Source of the DNA: Streptomyces sp. CB02980
Lineage (GTDB): Bacteria; Actinomycetota; Actinomycetes; Streptomycetales; Streptomycetaceae
Length of the DNA: 64,000 nucleotides
NCBI RefSeq assembly: GCF_014451325.2
Contig: NZ_JACSCH020000020.1
Coordinates: 1 to 64,000 of the forward strand
Direction of reading: 5' to 3'
Part shown: positions 9,927 to 18,536 of the stretch, in pieces
Numbering within the stretch: the first letter of the stretch is position 1
How the letters are laid out: each line of letters starts with the position of its first letter
Made by a program: the position numbers and the translations under genes
Notes under the pieces: model-generated
Databases searched by the model: none
What the model was told of the DNA's origin: nothing
The model's input: only the letters and a program-made list of their open reading frames with translations

Positions 9927-12764
9927 ATGGCTTCACGTACGTCCGGCAAGGGTTCCCAGGGCACGGCGGGCACCGCAAAGCCGCGCGCCGGCCGTACGAC
10001 GGGCGCCGCGAAGAAAGCGGCACCCGCGAAGTCCCCCGCCAAGCCGCCCGCCAAGAAGGCGCCGGCCAAGAAGGCCGCGCCCGCCAAGCGCGCGCCCGCG
10101 CGGAAGACCGCGGCGAAGAAGGCGGCTCCGCGGCCCGCGCCGTCCCCCACCGGGGGCATCTACCGGCTCGCCCGCGGCGCCTGGCTCGGCCTCGCGCATG
10201 CCGTGGGGGCGATGTTCCGGGGGATAGGGCGCGGCGCCAAGGGCCTCGACCCGGCCCACCGCAAGGACGGCCTCGCGCTGCTGCTCCTCGGCCTCGCGCT
10301 GATCGTCGCCGCGGGCACCTGGTCCAACCTCCGCGGCCCCGTCGGCGACCTCGTCGAGATGCTGGTCACCGGTTCCTTCGGCCGGCTCGACCTGCTCGTT
10401 CCGCTGCTCCTCGGCGCGATCGGCGTGCGCCTCATCCTCTTCCCGGAGAAGCCCGAGGCCAACGGCCGGATCAGCATCGGCCTCTCCGCCCTCGTCATCG
10501 GCATCCTCGGCCAGGTCCACATCGCCTGCGGCTCACCCGGCCGCGGCGACGGGAGCGAGGCCATGCAGGACGCCGGCGGCCTCATCGGCTGGGCCGCGTC
10601 CCAGCCGCTCGTCTTCATGATGGGCGAGGTCCTCGCCGTCCCCATGCTGGTCCTGCTCACGCTCTTCGGCCTGCTCGTCGTCACCGCCACCCCGGTCAAC
10701 GCGATCCCGCAGCGGCTGCGCGCCCTCGGCGCCAGGCTCGGCATCGTCGAGCCCGCCCACGACCCCGCGGAGGACCACCCCGAGGGGCACGGGAGCCCCT
10801 CCGGGGAGTACGACGAGTACGACGAGGAGTGGCGCCAGGCCCGGCCGCAGCCCCGCACCGCCCGGCCCGTGCGGCGCCGCGGCCCCGTGGATCCCTACGA
10901 CGTGGACCGGGCCGAGGCCGAGATGCTCGACCGGCGCAGCCGGCCGGCCCGCCGCCCCTCCCCGGAGCCCTCCTTCGACCACGGGCTGGACCCGGTGGAC
11001 GTCGCCGCTGCCGCGGCCGCCGCGCTCGACGGCGCGGTGCTCAACGGCATGCCGCCCTCCCCGATCGTCGCCGACCTCACCAGGGACGTCACCGCCGACC
11101 GCAAGGCCGCCGTGGACGCCGCCGCGAAGGCAGCGGCCGAGGCCGCGGAGACGGCGGCTCCGGCCGCTCCCGTGCCGCCGGCCCGTGGCGGGGACCAGCG
11201 GCCCGGCGGAGGCGTACCGGATCTGACCAAGTCGGCGCCCGAGCCGACCGATCTGCCGCCCCGGGCCGAGCAGCTCCAGTTGTCCGGCGACATCACGTAC
11301 TCCCTGCCCTCGCTCGACCTCCTGGAGCGGGGCGGGCCGGGCAAGACGCGCAGCGCCGCCAACGATGCCGTCGTGGACTCGCTCTCCAACGTCTTCACCG
11401 AGTTCAAGGTCGACGCCGCCGTCACCGGCTTCACCCGGGGACCGACGGTCACGCGGTACGAGGTCGAGCTCGGCCCCGCCGTGAAGGTCGAGAAGATCAC
11501 GGCCCTGACCAAGAACATCGCGTACGCCGTGGCCTCCCCGGACGTACGGATCATCTCGCCGATCCCCGGCAAGTCCGCGGTCGGCATCGAGATCCCCAAC
11601 AGCGACCGGGAGATGGTCAACCTCGGCGACGTCCTGCGGCTCGCCGCCGCGGCCGAGGACGACCACCCGATGCTCGTGGCGCTCGGCAAGAACGTCGAGG
11701 GCGGCTACGAGATGGCCAACCTGGCGAAGATGCCGCACGTCCTGGTCGCCGGTGCCACCGGATCCGGAAAGTCCTCCTGCATCAACTGCCTGATCACTTC
11801 GATCATGATAAGGGCGACCCCCGAGGACGTCCGGATGGTCCTCGTCGACCCCAAGCGGGTCGAGCTCACCGCGTACGAGGGCATCCCGCACCTCATCACC
11901 CCGATCATCACCAACCCCAAGCGGGCCGCCGAGGCCCTCCAGTGGGTGGTGAAGGAGATGGACCTCCGCTACGACGATCTGGCGGCCTTCGGCTACCGGC
12001 ACATCGACGACTTCAACCAGGCGATCCGGGACGGCAAGATCAAGCTGCCCGAGGGCAGCGAGCGGGAGCTCAACCCGTACCCGTACCTGCTCGTCATCGT
12101 CGACGAGCTCGCCGACCTGATGATGGTGGCGCCCCGGGACGTCGAGGACTCGATCGTCCGCATCACGCAGCTCGCGCGCGCCGCCGGCATCCACCTCGTG
12201 CTCGCCACCCAGCGGCCGTCGGTCGACGTCGTCACCGGCCTCATCAAGGCCAACGTGCCCTCCCGGCTCGCCTTCGCGACCTCCTCGCTCGCCGACAGCC
12301 GGGTCATCCTCGACCAGCCGGGCGCCGAGAAGCTCATCGGAAAGGGTGACGGACTGTTCCTGCCGATGGGTGCCAACAAGCCCGTCCGCATGCAGGGCGC
12401 CTTCGTCACCGAGCACGAGGTCGCGGCCGTCGTGCAGCACTGCAAGGACCAGATGACCCCGGTCTTCCGGGAGGACGTCACCGTCGGGACCCGGCAGAAG
12501 AAGGAGATCGACGAGGACATCGGCGACGACCTCGATCTGCTGTGCCAGGCCGCCGAGCTGGTCGTCTCCACGCAGTTCGGCTCCACGTCGATGCTCCAGC
12601 GGAAGCTGCGCGTCGGCTTCGCGAAGGCCGGGCGGCTGATGGACCTCATGGAGTCGCGGAACATCGTCGGGCCGAGCGAGGGTTCCAAGGCGCGCGACGT
12701 GCTGGTCAAGCCCGACGAGTTGGACGGGGTGCTGGACGTGATCCGGGGGCAGTCGGGGGAGTAG
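9927..12764 (+). CDS. ftsK: FtsK/SpoIIIE DNA translocase
   Basis: A 945-residue septal DNA pump that moves chromosomes across closing division or sporulation septa. It has a Lys/Ala/Pro-rich basic N-terminus (about 1-75), four membrane segments (about 100-260), an acidic and Ala-rich linker, the FtsK motor with Walker A GATGSGKS at 609-616 and Walker B (LLVIVDELADLM), and a C-terminal gamma winged-helix domain (about 855-930) that reads KOPS-type DNA sequences. The ATG at 9927 gives the usual MASRTSGKG start; an upstream ATG in frame adds 14 residues without a ribosome site. Confidence 0.95.
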   Translation: MASRTSGKGSQGTAGTAKPRAGRTTGAAKKAAPAKSPAKPPAKKAPAKKAAPAKRAPARKTAAKKAAPRPAPSPTGGIYRLARGAWLGLAHAVGAMFRGIGRGAKGLDPAHRKDGLALLLLGLALIVAAGTWSNLRGPVGDLVEMLVTGSFGRLDLLVPLLLGAIGVRLILFPEKPEANGRISIGLSALVIGILGQVHIACGSPGRGDGSEAMQDAGGLIGWAASQPLVFMMGEVLAVPMLVLLTLFGLLVVTATPVNAIPQRLRALGARLGIVEPAHDPAEDHPEGHGSPSGEYDEYDEEWRQARPQPRTARPVRRRGPVDPYDVDRAEAEMLDRRSRPARRPSPEPSFDHGLDPVDVAAAAAAALDGAVLNGMPPSPIVADLTRDVTADRKAAVDAAAKAAAEAAETAAPAAPVPPARGGDQRPGGGVPDLTKSAPEPTDLPPRAEQLQLSGDITYSLPSLDLLERGGPGKTRSAANDAVVDSLSNVFTEFKVDAAVTGFTRGPTVTRYEVELGPAVKVEKITALTKNIAYAVASPDVRIISPIPGKSAVGIEIPNSDREMVNLGDVLRLAAAAEDDHPMLVALGKNVEGGYEMANLAKMPHVLVAGATGSGKSSCINCLITSIMIRATPEDVRMVLVDPKRVELTAYEGIPHLITPIITNPKRAAEALQWVVKEMDLRYDDLAAFGYRHIDDFNQAIRDGKIKLPEGSERELNPYPYLLVIVDELADLMMVAPRDVEDSIVRITQLARAAGIHLVLATQRPSVDVVTGLIKANVPSRLAFATSSLADSRVILDQPGAEKLIGKGDGLFLPMGANKPVRMQGAFVTEHEVAAVVQHCKDQMTPVFREDVTVGTRQKKEIDEDIGDDLDLLCQAAELVVSTQFGSTSMLQRKLRVGFAKAGRLMDLMESRNIVGPSEGSKARDVLVKPDELDGVLDVIRGQSGE

Positions 12765-13062
12765 CCCTCGGCGCGGCCGGTCGGAGTACGGCGGGGTCCC
12801 GTCGGAGTACGGCGAGGTGCGGCGGGGTGCGGCCGGAGTGCGCGGACGGGGAGCGGGTACGCGATCGAGACCGGGTCGAGACTCACTCGTAAGGGAATGG
12901 AGGGCAACCGTTTCCCCTGGCCGTACGTCAAGTTGAGCGGAGGGACAGAAGGATGTCCCAGCCTCATGGCGTACAAACAGCACCCGCCCGGTTGCCCCAC
13001 CCTTTCGTACCACCCATAGACTGAACGTCCAGCAGGTGGCTACACGCTCGAAAGGCGCTCTC

Positions 13063-13890
13063 GTGTCCATCGGCAACTCCCCCGAAGACGACCGGATCTT
13101 CCCGGCAGACGACCGGGACTCGATCGGTCGCGCTCTCCAGCAGACCCGCATCGCCGCCGGTCTCACCGTCGAAGAGGTCAGTGCCTCCACCCGTGTCCGG
13201 ATTCCGATCGTGCACGCGATCGAGGAGGACGACTTCTCGCGCTGCGGCGGCGACGTCTACGCCCGCGGCCACATCCGCACGCTCGCGCGTGCCGTCGGCC
13301 TCGATCCGGCCCCGCTGATCGAGCAGTACGACGCCGAGCACGGCGGTCGCCCCGCACCCACCCCCGCCGCCCCGCTGTTCGAGGCGGAACGCATCCGCCC
13401 CGAGCCGCGCCGGCCCAACTGGACCGCCGCGATGGTCGCGGCCATCGTCGCCGTCGTCGGATTCGTCGGCTTCACGATGTTCAACGGCAACGAGGCGCCC
13501 AAGGGCACCACCACCGCCGACGGCGGCCCGGCGCCCGCGCCGGAGAAGGCCACGTCCGCCGGCAAGCCGAAGCCGGTCAAGCCCGCGCCGCCGAAGCCCA
13601 CCGAGAGCGCGATCGCCGCGGTCCCGCAGGACAAGGTGACGGTGAAGATGACCGCCACCGACGGCAAGAGCTGGATCTCGGCCAAGGACGCCAACGGAAA
13701 GCTCCTCTTCGACGGGCTGCTCCTGGACGGTGAGTCCAAGACCTTCCAGGACGACGAGCGCATCGACCTGGTTCTCGGCAACGCCGGAGCGATCGAGCTC
13801 TACGTGAACGGCAAGAAGATCGACGACAAGTTCGAATCCGGCCAGGTCGAGCGGCTGACGTACACCAAGGGTGACCCCGAGGCCGGCTGA
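13063..13890 (+). CDS. RodZ-like helix-turn-helix membrane protein
   Basis: A 275-residue protein with an N-terminal Cro/RodZ-type helix-turn-helix (about 15-90: IGRALQQTRIAAGLTVEEVS, then YARGHIRTLARAVG), an Ala/Pro linker, one membrane helix (about 125-142, VAAIVAVVGFVGFTMF) and an extracellular DUF4115-type beta domain (about 190-270). This is the RodZ layout, a partner of MreB-type cell-shape proteins in rods, though the role in streptomycetes is less certain. The GTG at 13063 follows GAAAGG by eight bases. The gene lies between ftsK and rimO, a usual streptomycete order. Confidence 0.85.
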   Translation: MSIGNSPEDDRIFPADDRDSIGRALQQTRIAAGLTVEEVSASTRVRIPIVHAIEEDDFSRCGGDVYARGHIRTLARAVGLDPAPLIEQYDAEHGGRPAPTPAAPLFEAERIRPEPRRPNWTAAMVAAIVAVVGFVGFTMFNGNEAPKGTTTADGGPAPAPEKATSAGKPKPVKPAPPKPTESAIAAVPQDKVTVKMTATDGKSWISAKDANGKLLFDGLLLDGESKTFQDDERIDLVLGNAGAIELYVNGKKIDDKFESGQVERLTYTKGDPEAG

Positions 13891-13916
13891 GCCGCCCCTC
13901 CGGGCCCGTGATGTGG

Positions 13917-13950
13917 CCCCTGTCGCGCAGGTGAACCCTGCGCGACGGGG
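13917..13950 (+). terminator. Terminator between RodZ-like gene and rimO
   Basis: A 15-bp stem (CCCCTGTCGCGCAGG with CCCTGCGCGACGGGG, one G-T pair) closes a four-base loop between the two genes. There is no T run. It suggests rimO-pgsA-cinA has its own promoter in the 30 bases that follow, or is partly attenuated. Confidence 0.7.
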
Positions 13951-13980
13951 GAACGGCCGGGACGAAGTAGTCTTGAGTCC

Positions 13981-15507
13981 ATGCCCGAACGCCGTACCGT
14001 CGCCCTTGTCACTCTTGGCTGCGCCCGTAACGAGGTGGACTCGGAGGAGCTCGCAGGCCGCTTGGCAGCGGACGGCTGGGAGCTCGTCGAGAACGCCGAG
14101 GACGCGGATGTCGCAGTCGTCAACACCTGTGGATTCGTCGAAGCCGCCAAGAAGGACTCCGTCGACGCCCTCCTCGAAGCCAATGATCTGAAGGACCATG
14201 GCCGCACCCAGGCCGTGGTCGCCGTCGGCTGTATGGCCGAGCGGTACGGCAAGGAACTCGCCGAAGCCCTCCCGGAGGCCGACGGCGTCCTGGGCTTCGA
14301 CGACTACTCCGACATCTCCAACCGCCTCCAGACCATCCTCAGCGGTGGCAGTGTCGAGGCCCACACCCCGCGTGACCGGCGCAAGCTGCTGCCGCTCTCG
14401 CCGGTGGAGCGCCAGGCGGCGGCCGCCGCGGTCGCCCTCCCCGGGCACGGCGTCGTGGACGCTCCCGCGTCCGCTCCCGCCGCCGTCCCGGCCTCCGCTC
14501 CCGAGGACGTGCCGAGCGACCTGCCGGACGGTCTCGCGCCCGCCTCCGGGCCGCGCGCTCCGCTCCGCCGGCGTCTGGACACCAGCCCCGTCGCCTCCGT
14601 GAAGCTGGCCTCCGGCTGCGACCGGCGCTGCTCCTTCTGCGCCATCCCGTCCTTCCGCGGCTCCTTCGTCTCGCGCCGTCCCTCGGACGTGCTGAACGAG
14701 ACGCGCTGGCTCGCCGAGCAGGGTGTGAAGGAGGTCATGCTGGTCTCCGAGAACAACACCTCGTACGGCAAGGACCTTGGCGACATCCGGCTCCTGGAGA
14801 GCCTGCTGCCCGAGCTCGCCGCGGTCGACGGCATCGAGCGCGTCCGCGTCAGCTACCTCCAGCCCGCCGAGATGCGCCCCGGCCTGATCGACGTCCTCAC
14901 GTCGACCGACAAGGTCGTGCCGTACTTCGACCTGTCCTTCCAGCACAGCGCCCCCGACGTGCTGCGGGCCATGCGCCGCTTCGGCGACACCGACCGGTTC
15001 CTCGAGCTCCTGGAGACCATCCGGGCCAAGGCCCCGACCGCCGGTGCCCGCTCCAACTTCATCGTCGGCTTCCCCGGCGAGACCGAGGCCGACTTCGCCG
15101 AGCTGGAACGCTTCGTCACCCACGCCCGGCTCGACGCCATCGGCGTCTTCGGCTACTCCGACGAGGACGGCACCGAGGCCGCCACGTACGAGCACAAGCT
15201 CGACCAGGATGTCATCGACGCCCGCCTCGCCCACCTCTCCCGGCTCGCCGAGGAGCTCACCGCACAGCGCGCGGAGGAGCGGATCGGAGAGACCCTTGAA
15301 GTACTGGTCGAGTCCGTGGACGACGAGGACGGCGTGATCGGCCGCGCCGCGCACCAGGCGCCCGAGACCGACGGGCAGGTGGTCCTCACCACTGCCGACG
15401 GTACGAGCCCCGACCTGGCCCCGGGCCGTATGGTCATGGCGAAGGTCGTCGGCACGGAGGGCGTCGACCTGGTGGCCGAGTGTCTTTTCGAGGAGGCAGG
15501 CAGATGA
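13981..15507 (+). CDS. rimO: Ribosomal protein S12 methylthiotransferase RimO
   Basis: A 508-residue radical-SAM enzyme that methylthiolates the conserved aspartate of ribosomal protein S12. It has the N-terminal UPF0004 domain (VTLGCARNEVDSE, VVNTCGF) carrying one Fe-S cluster, the radical-SAM CxxxCxxC motif at C213, C217 and C220 (CDRRCSFC), and a C-terminal TRAM domain. An Ala/Pro-rich insert (about 140-195) between the first two domains lengthens it beyond the E. coli form. Its stop codon overlaps the pgsA start (ATGA), so the two are translationally coupled. Confidence 0.95.
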   Translation: MPERRTVALVTLGCARNEVDSEELAGRLAADGWELVENAEDADVAVVNTCGFVEAAKKDSVDALLEANDLKDHGRTQAVVAVGCMAERYGKELAEALPEADGVLGFDDYSDISNRLQTILSGGSVEAHTPRDRRKLLPLSPVERQAAAAAVALPGHGVVDAPASAPAAVPASAPEDVPSDLPDGLAPASGPRAPLRRRLDTSPVASVKLASGCDRRCSFCAIPSFRGSFVSRRPSDVLNETRWLAEQGVKEVMLVSENNTSYGKDLGDIRLLESLLPELAAVDGIERVRVSYLQPAEMRPGLIDVLTSTDKVVPYFDLSFQHSAPDVLRAMRRFGDTDRFLELLETIRAKAPTAGARSNFIVGFPGETEADFAELERFVTHARLDAIGVFGYSDEDGTEAATYEHKLDQDVIDARLAHLSRLAEELTAQRAEERIGETLEVLVESVDDEDGVIGRAAHQAPETDGQVVLTTADGTSPDLAPGRMVMAKVVGTEGVDLVAECLFEEAGR

Positions 15508-16178
15508 CCGGAGTCCCGGCATCCGCGACGGGCGGGACCGGTAGGCCGGCGCCCCGCGGCAAGCTGGGCACGGCGGCCGTCAACCAGGCCAGCCTGTGGA
15601 ACATCGCCAACATCCTGACCATGATCCGGCTCGTGCTCGTGCCGGCCTTCGTGCTGCTGCTCTTCCAGGACGGCGGTCACGACCCCGCATGGCGGGCCTG
15701 GGCCTGGGCGGCGTTCGCCGTCGCCATGATCACGGACGTCTTCGACGGGCACCTCGCCCGTGCGTACAACCTGGTCACGGACTTCGGGAAGATCGCCGAC
15801 CCGATCGCCGACAAGGCGATCATGGCGGCCGGACTCATCTCGCTGTCCTCGCTCGGGGACCTGCCCTGGTGGGTCACCGGCGTCATCCTGGCCCGTGAGT
15901 TGGGGATCACCCTCATGCGGTTCTGGGTGATCCGCCACGGGGTCATCCCGGCCAGCCGCGGCGGCAAGATGAAGACGCTCGCCCAGGGCACGGCGGTCGG
16001 CATGTACGTGCTGATGCTCACCGGCCCGCTCGCCACCCTGCGCTTCTGGGTGATGGCGGTGGCCGTCGTGCTGACGGTCGTCACCGGTCTGGACTACGTC
16101 CGCCAGGCGGTCGTGCTGCGCCGCAAGGGGCTCGCCGCGGAGCGGGCCGCCGCGCGGTCGGAGGCGGCGACGCGATGA
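15504..16178 (+). CDS. pgsA: CDP-diacylglycerol-glycerol-3-phosphate phosphatidyltransferase
   Basis: A 224-residue integral membrane enzyme that makes phosphatidylglycerol phosphate, the committed step to phosphatidylglycerol and cardiolipin. The CDP-alcohol phosphotransferase signature is present (DGHLAR, then G and D residues in DFGKIADPIADK), with about six membrane segments. The ATG at 15504 overlaps the rimO stop and has AGGAGG eight bases upstream. Its own stop overlaps the cinA start in the same way. Streptomycetes carry several pgsA paralogues, so the exact polar head group is inferred from the family. Confidence 0.9.
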   Translation: MTGVPASATGGTGRPAPRGKLGTAAVNQASLWNIANILTMIRLVLVPAFVLLLFQDGGHDPAWRAWAWAAFAVAMITDVFDGHLARAYNLVTDFGKIADPIADKAIMAAGLISLSSLGDLPWWVTGVILARELGITLMRFWVIRHGVIPASRGGKMKTLAQGTAVGMYVLMLTGPLATLRFWVMAVAVVLTVVTGLDYVRQAVVLRRKGLAAERAAARSEAATR

Positions 16179-16696
16179 CCGAGGCCGCCCGGGTGCTGGC
16201 GCTGCTCGCGGAGCGTGGTCACACGCTCGCCGCGGCGGAGTCGCTCACGGGTGGACTGGTGGCCGCGGAGCTCACCGGGGTGTCCGGTGCCTCGGCCTCG
16301 TTCCGGGGGTCCGTCACGGCCTACGCCACGGACCTCAAGCAGGAGCTGCTCGGTGTCGACGCGGGCCTGCTCGCCGAGCGGGGAGCGGTGGATCCCGAGG
16401 TCGCGCTGCAGATGGCGGCCGGTGTACGGGCCCGGCTCGGCGCCGACTGGGGGATCTCGACGACCGGGGTGGCCGGACCCGATCCACAGGACGGACAGCC
16501 GGTCGGAACCGTCTACGTGGCGGTCGCGGGACCCGCCGCGACCGGCGCCCGCGCCGGGAAAGTGGTCTCGTTGAGATTGAACGGCGACCGCGCGGACATC
16601 CGTAGAGAGAGCGTACGGAGCGTGCTGGAACTGCTCCATGAGGAACTCTCGGGAAATGCGCGGGCACAGGATACGGAACACAACGGGGGGAATTGA
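16175..16696 (+). CDS. CinA C-terminal domain protein (nicotinamide-nucleotide amidase)
   Basis: A 173-residue protein made only of the CinA C-terminal domain (AAESLTGGL near the N-terminus, then ISTTGVAGPD and GTVYVAV). In other bacteria this domain (PncC) deamidates nicotinamide mononucleotide to nicotinate mononucleotide in NAD salvage. The N-terminal MoCF domain of full-length CinA is absent. It is coupled to pgsA by an ATGA overlap, and rimO-pgsA-cinA-clgR is a common actinobacterial order. Confidence 0.9.
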   Translation: MTEAARVLALLAERGHTLAAAESLTGGLVAAELTGVSGASASFRGSVTAYATDLKQELLGVDAGLLAERGAVDPEVALQMAAGVRARLGADWGISTTGVAGPDPQDGQPVGTVYVAVAGPAATGARAGKVVSLRLNGDRADIRRESVRSVLELLHEELSGNARAQDTEHNGGN

Positions 16697-16805
16697 TGTT
16701 TGCAGCCCTGAGTGAACACGACATCGCTCCCCGCACGGCCGCAGCGCGAGGCGGTACGGTGGGGCGTGAAGGATGCGGCTACGCGGTCCGAGGAGGGAGC
16801 CACCG

Positions 16806-17189
16806 ATGATTCTGCTCCGTCGCCTGTTGGGTGACGTGCTGCGTCGGCAGCGCCAGCGCCAAGGCCGTACTCTGCGCGAAGTCTCCTCGTCCGCCCGAGT
16901 CTCGCTCGGCTATCTCTCCGAGGTGGAGCGGGGGCAGAAGGAGGCTTCCTCCGAGCTGCTCTCCGCGATCTGCGACGCGCTGGACGTACGGATGTCCGAG
17001 CTCATGCGTGAAGTGAGCGACGAGCTGTCACTGGCCGAACTGGCCGAGTCGGCAGCGGCGAGCGAACCGGTGCCGACGCCGGTGCGCCCGATGCTCAATT
17101 CGGTGTCGGTGACGTCGGTGGGCCGTGTGCCCACCGAGCGGGTGACCATCAAGGCGCCCGCGGAAGCGGTGGACGTCGTCGCCGCCTAG
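16806..17189 (+). CDS. clgR: ClgR, Clp protease gene regulator
   Basis: A 127-residue XRE-type activator. The helix-turn-helix spans about 10-65 (GRTLREVSSSARVSLGYLSE, then VERGQKEASSELLSAI). In Streptomyces and Corynebacterium ClgR activates clpP, clpC and lon. The protein ends in Val-Ala-Ala, the kind of C-terminal tag through which streptomycete ClgR is known to be degraded by ClpP, giving feedback control. The ATG at 16806 has AGGAGGGA about nine bases upstream; the in-frame start 11 codons earlier would place that site inside the gene. Confidence 0.93.
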   Translation: MILLRRLLGDVLRRQRQRQGRTLREVSSSARVSLGYLSEVERGQKEASSELLSAICDALDVRMSELMREVSDELSLAELAESAAASEPVPTPVRPMLNSVSVTSVGRVPTERVTIKAPAEAVDVVAA

Positions 17190-17217
17190 TCGTCGCCGTA
17201 CGAAGCGATACGGGGTC

Positions 17218-17265
17218 GAGCCTCGGTCGGTGCCCCTCGGGGGGCGTCGGCCGGGGCTTTTCTCT
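17218..17265 (+). terminator. Terminator after clgR
   Basis: An imperfect stem of about 18 bp (AGCCTCGGTCGGTGCCCC with GGGGCGTCGGCCGGGGCT) is followed by TTTTCTCTT, a good intrinsic terminator, 30 bases after the clgR stop. Confidence 0.85.
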
Positions 17266-17426
17266 TGCTTCCGCGATGTGGGGCGAATTGTCTGAGATGC
17301 CGGGTTCCGGTGCCTCGTGCCATGGTGGGGGGAACGTACGACTGGGCCGTGTGCGCCGGGTTTGCCTCCGGTGCGCCCTCCCGCAGGGTGATCCTGCCGG
17401 TCTAGCGTCGACGGCAGGAGGCGGCC

Positions 17427-17696
17427 ATGGTACGGCGACGGATGCCGCCGGCGACGCTCGCGCTGGTCGCGATCGGGCTGGTGGCCGGGGGGCTCTGGTG
17501 GTGGGCGGTGCTGCGCCTGCTCCTGGTGCCGGGGGAGGCCGGCACGGTCGAGGGCGCGGTGGCCGCGGGCGGCTGGGGGCTGAGTCTGTTGCCGGTGCAC
17601 GTGGCCGCCTCGTCGGGACGGCCGGGGGCCCTCGCCCGGCGGGTCACCAGGGCATCGCGACGCCGCCGTTGGGGCGCAGGATCTGGCCTGTCGTGA
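17427..17696 (+). CDS. Small hypothetical membrane protein
   Basis: An 89-residue protein I do not recognise. It starts at an ATG with AGGAGG at ideal spacing. Two hydrophobic segments are visible (about 10-32, with a WWW run, and about 42-62), followed by a short Arg-rich tail, so it is probably a small inner-membrane protein. Its last 53 bases overlap the 3' end of the convergent SDR gene, and the tail there may be non-conserved. The ribosome site and the membrane pattern support a real gene. Confidence 0.6.
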   Translation: MVRRRMPPATLALVAIGLVAGGLWWWAVLRLLLVPGEAGTVEGAVAAGGWGLSLLPVHVAASSGRPGALARRVTRASRRRRWGAGSGLS

Positions 17697-18504
17697 ACGC
17701 GGAGGCGTCGGACGCGAGGTGCAGGACGGCGTGCGCGATGTCCTCGGCCTCCCCGACCCGGCCCAGCGGGGAATGACGGATCATCGCGGCCTCCGCCTGT
17801 TCCTGGGCGGCCGGCTCGTGGCGGTCCGTCATGGGGGTGCGGACCCAGCCCGGGGCGACCGCGTTGACCCGGATGCCGTGCCGGCCCGCCTCCGTCGCCA
17901 GCGTCTTCGTCAGCTGGACGACGGCCGCCTTGGTGACGCTGTAACAGAGCAGGCCGGGGCCGGCGGTGTCCATCGCGCCCGAGGCCATCGTGACGATCGA
18001 GCCGGGGACGCCGGCCGCGATCATCGAGCGGGCCGCCTCCTGGCAGGCGTAGAGCACGCCCTTGAAATTGACGGCGAGGACGCGGTCCAGGTCCTCGTCG
18101 CGGGTCTCCAGGACCGAGCTCGTGTGCATGATCCCGGCGACGGCCGCCATGACGTGGAGGGGGCCGGCCGCGCGGACGGCGGCGGCGAGGGCGGCGCGGT
18201 CGGTGACGTCCAGGGGGTGCGCGTGCGCGGTGCCGCCCGCGCGGGCGATGAGGGCGACCGTCTCCTTGAGACCGGGCTCGTCGCGGTCCGCGCAGTGCAC
18301 GGTGGCGCCGGCCTGGGAGAGGAGGACGGCGGTGGCGCGGCCGATGCCGCTGGCGGCGCCGGTGACGAAGGCGGTGCGGTGGGTGAGGTCGTAGGCGGGG
18401 AGGGGCGACTTGTTCGTCGTGTTCGTTTCGCTCGTCGTCGCGGTCGTCGCGGTCGTCGCGGTCGTCGCGGTCGTCGCGGTCGTCGTGTTCGCCTTGTCCG
18501 TCAT
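17644..18504 (-). CDS. SDR family oxidoreductase
   Basis: A 286-residue short-chain dehydrogenase/reductase. The Rossmann motif is TGAASGIG, the catalytic pair is in YSVTK (Tyr-x3-Lys) with a serine in MASGAM ahead of it, and NAVAPGWVRTPM is the typical segment after the active site. NADP or NAD is the cofactor; the substrate cannot be read from the sequence. The first 35 residues before the fold are a Thr/Ala-rich stretch coded by a nine-base tandem repeat (TTA repeated), so they are probably non-structural. I chose the ATG at 18504 (MTDKAN) because upstream frame is low-complexity and overlaps nei2. Confidence 0.85.
   Translation of the reverse strand: MTDKANTTTATTATTATTATTATTSETNTTNKSPLPAYDLTHRTAFVTGAASGIGRATAVLLSQAGATVHCADRDEPGLKETVALIARAGGTAHAHPLDVTDRAALAAAVRAAGPLHVMAAVAGIMHTSSVLETRDEDLDRVLAVNFKGVLYACQEAARSMIAAGVPGSIVTMASGAMDTAGPGLLCYSVTKAAVVQLTKTLATEAGRHGIRVNAVAPGWVRTPMTDRHEPAAQEQAEAAMIRHSPLGRVGEAEDIAHAVLHLASDASAFTTGQILRPNGGVAMPW
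18436..18483. repeat. Nine-base tandem repeat in SDR 5' end
   Basis: About five near-identical copies of CGGTCGTCG code for repeating Thr-Thr-Ala in the N-terminus of the SDR protein. The unit is a multiple of three, so copy change would not shift the frame. Confidence 0.85.
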
Positions 18505-18536
18505 GGTCGGACCGTACGGCTGGATCTGACGGGTCG

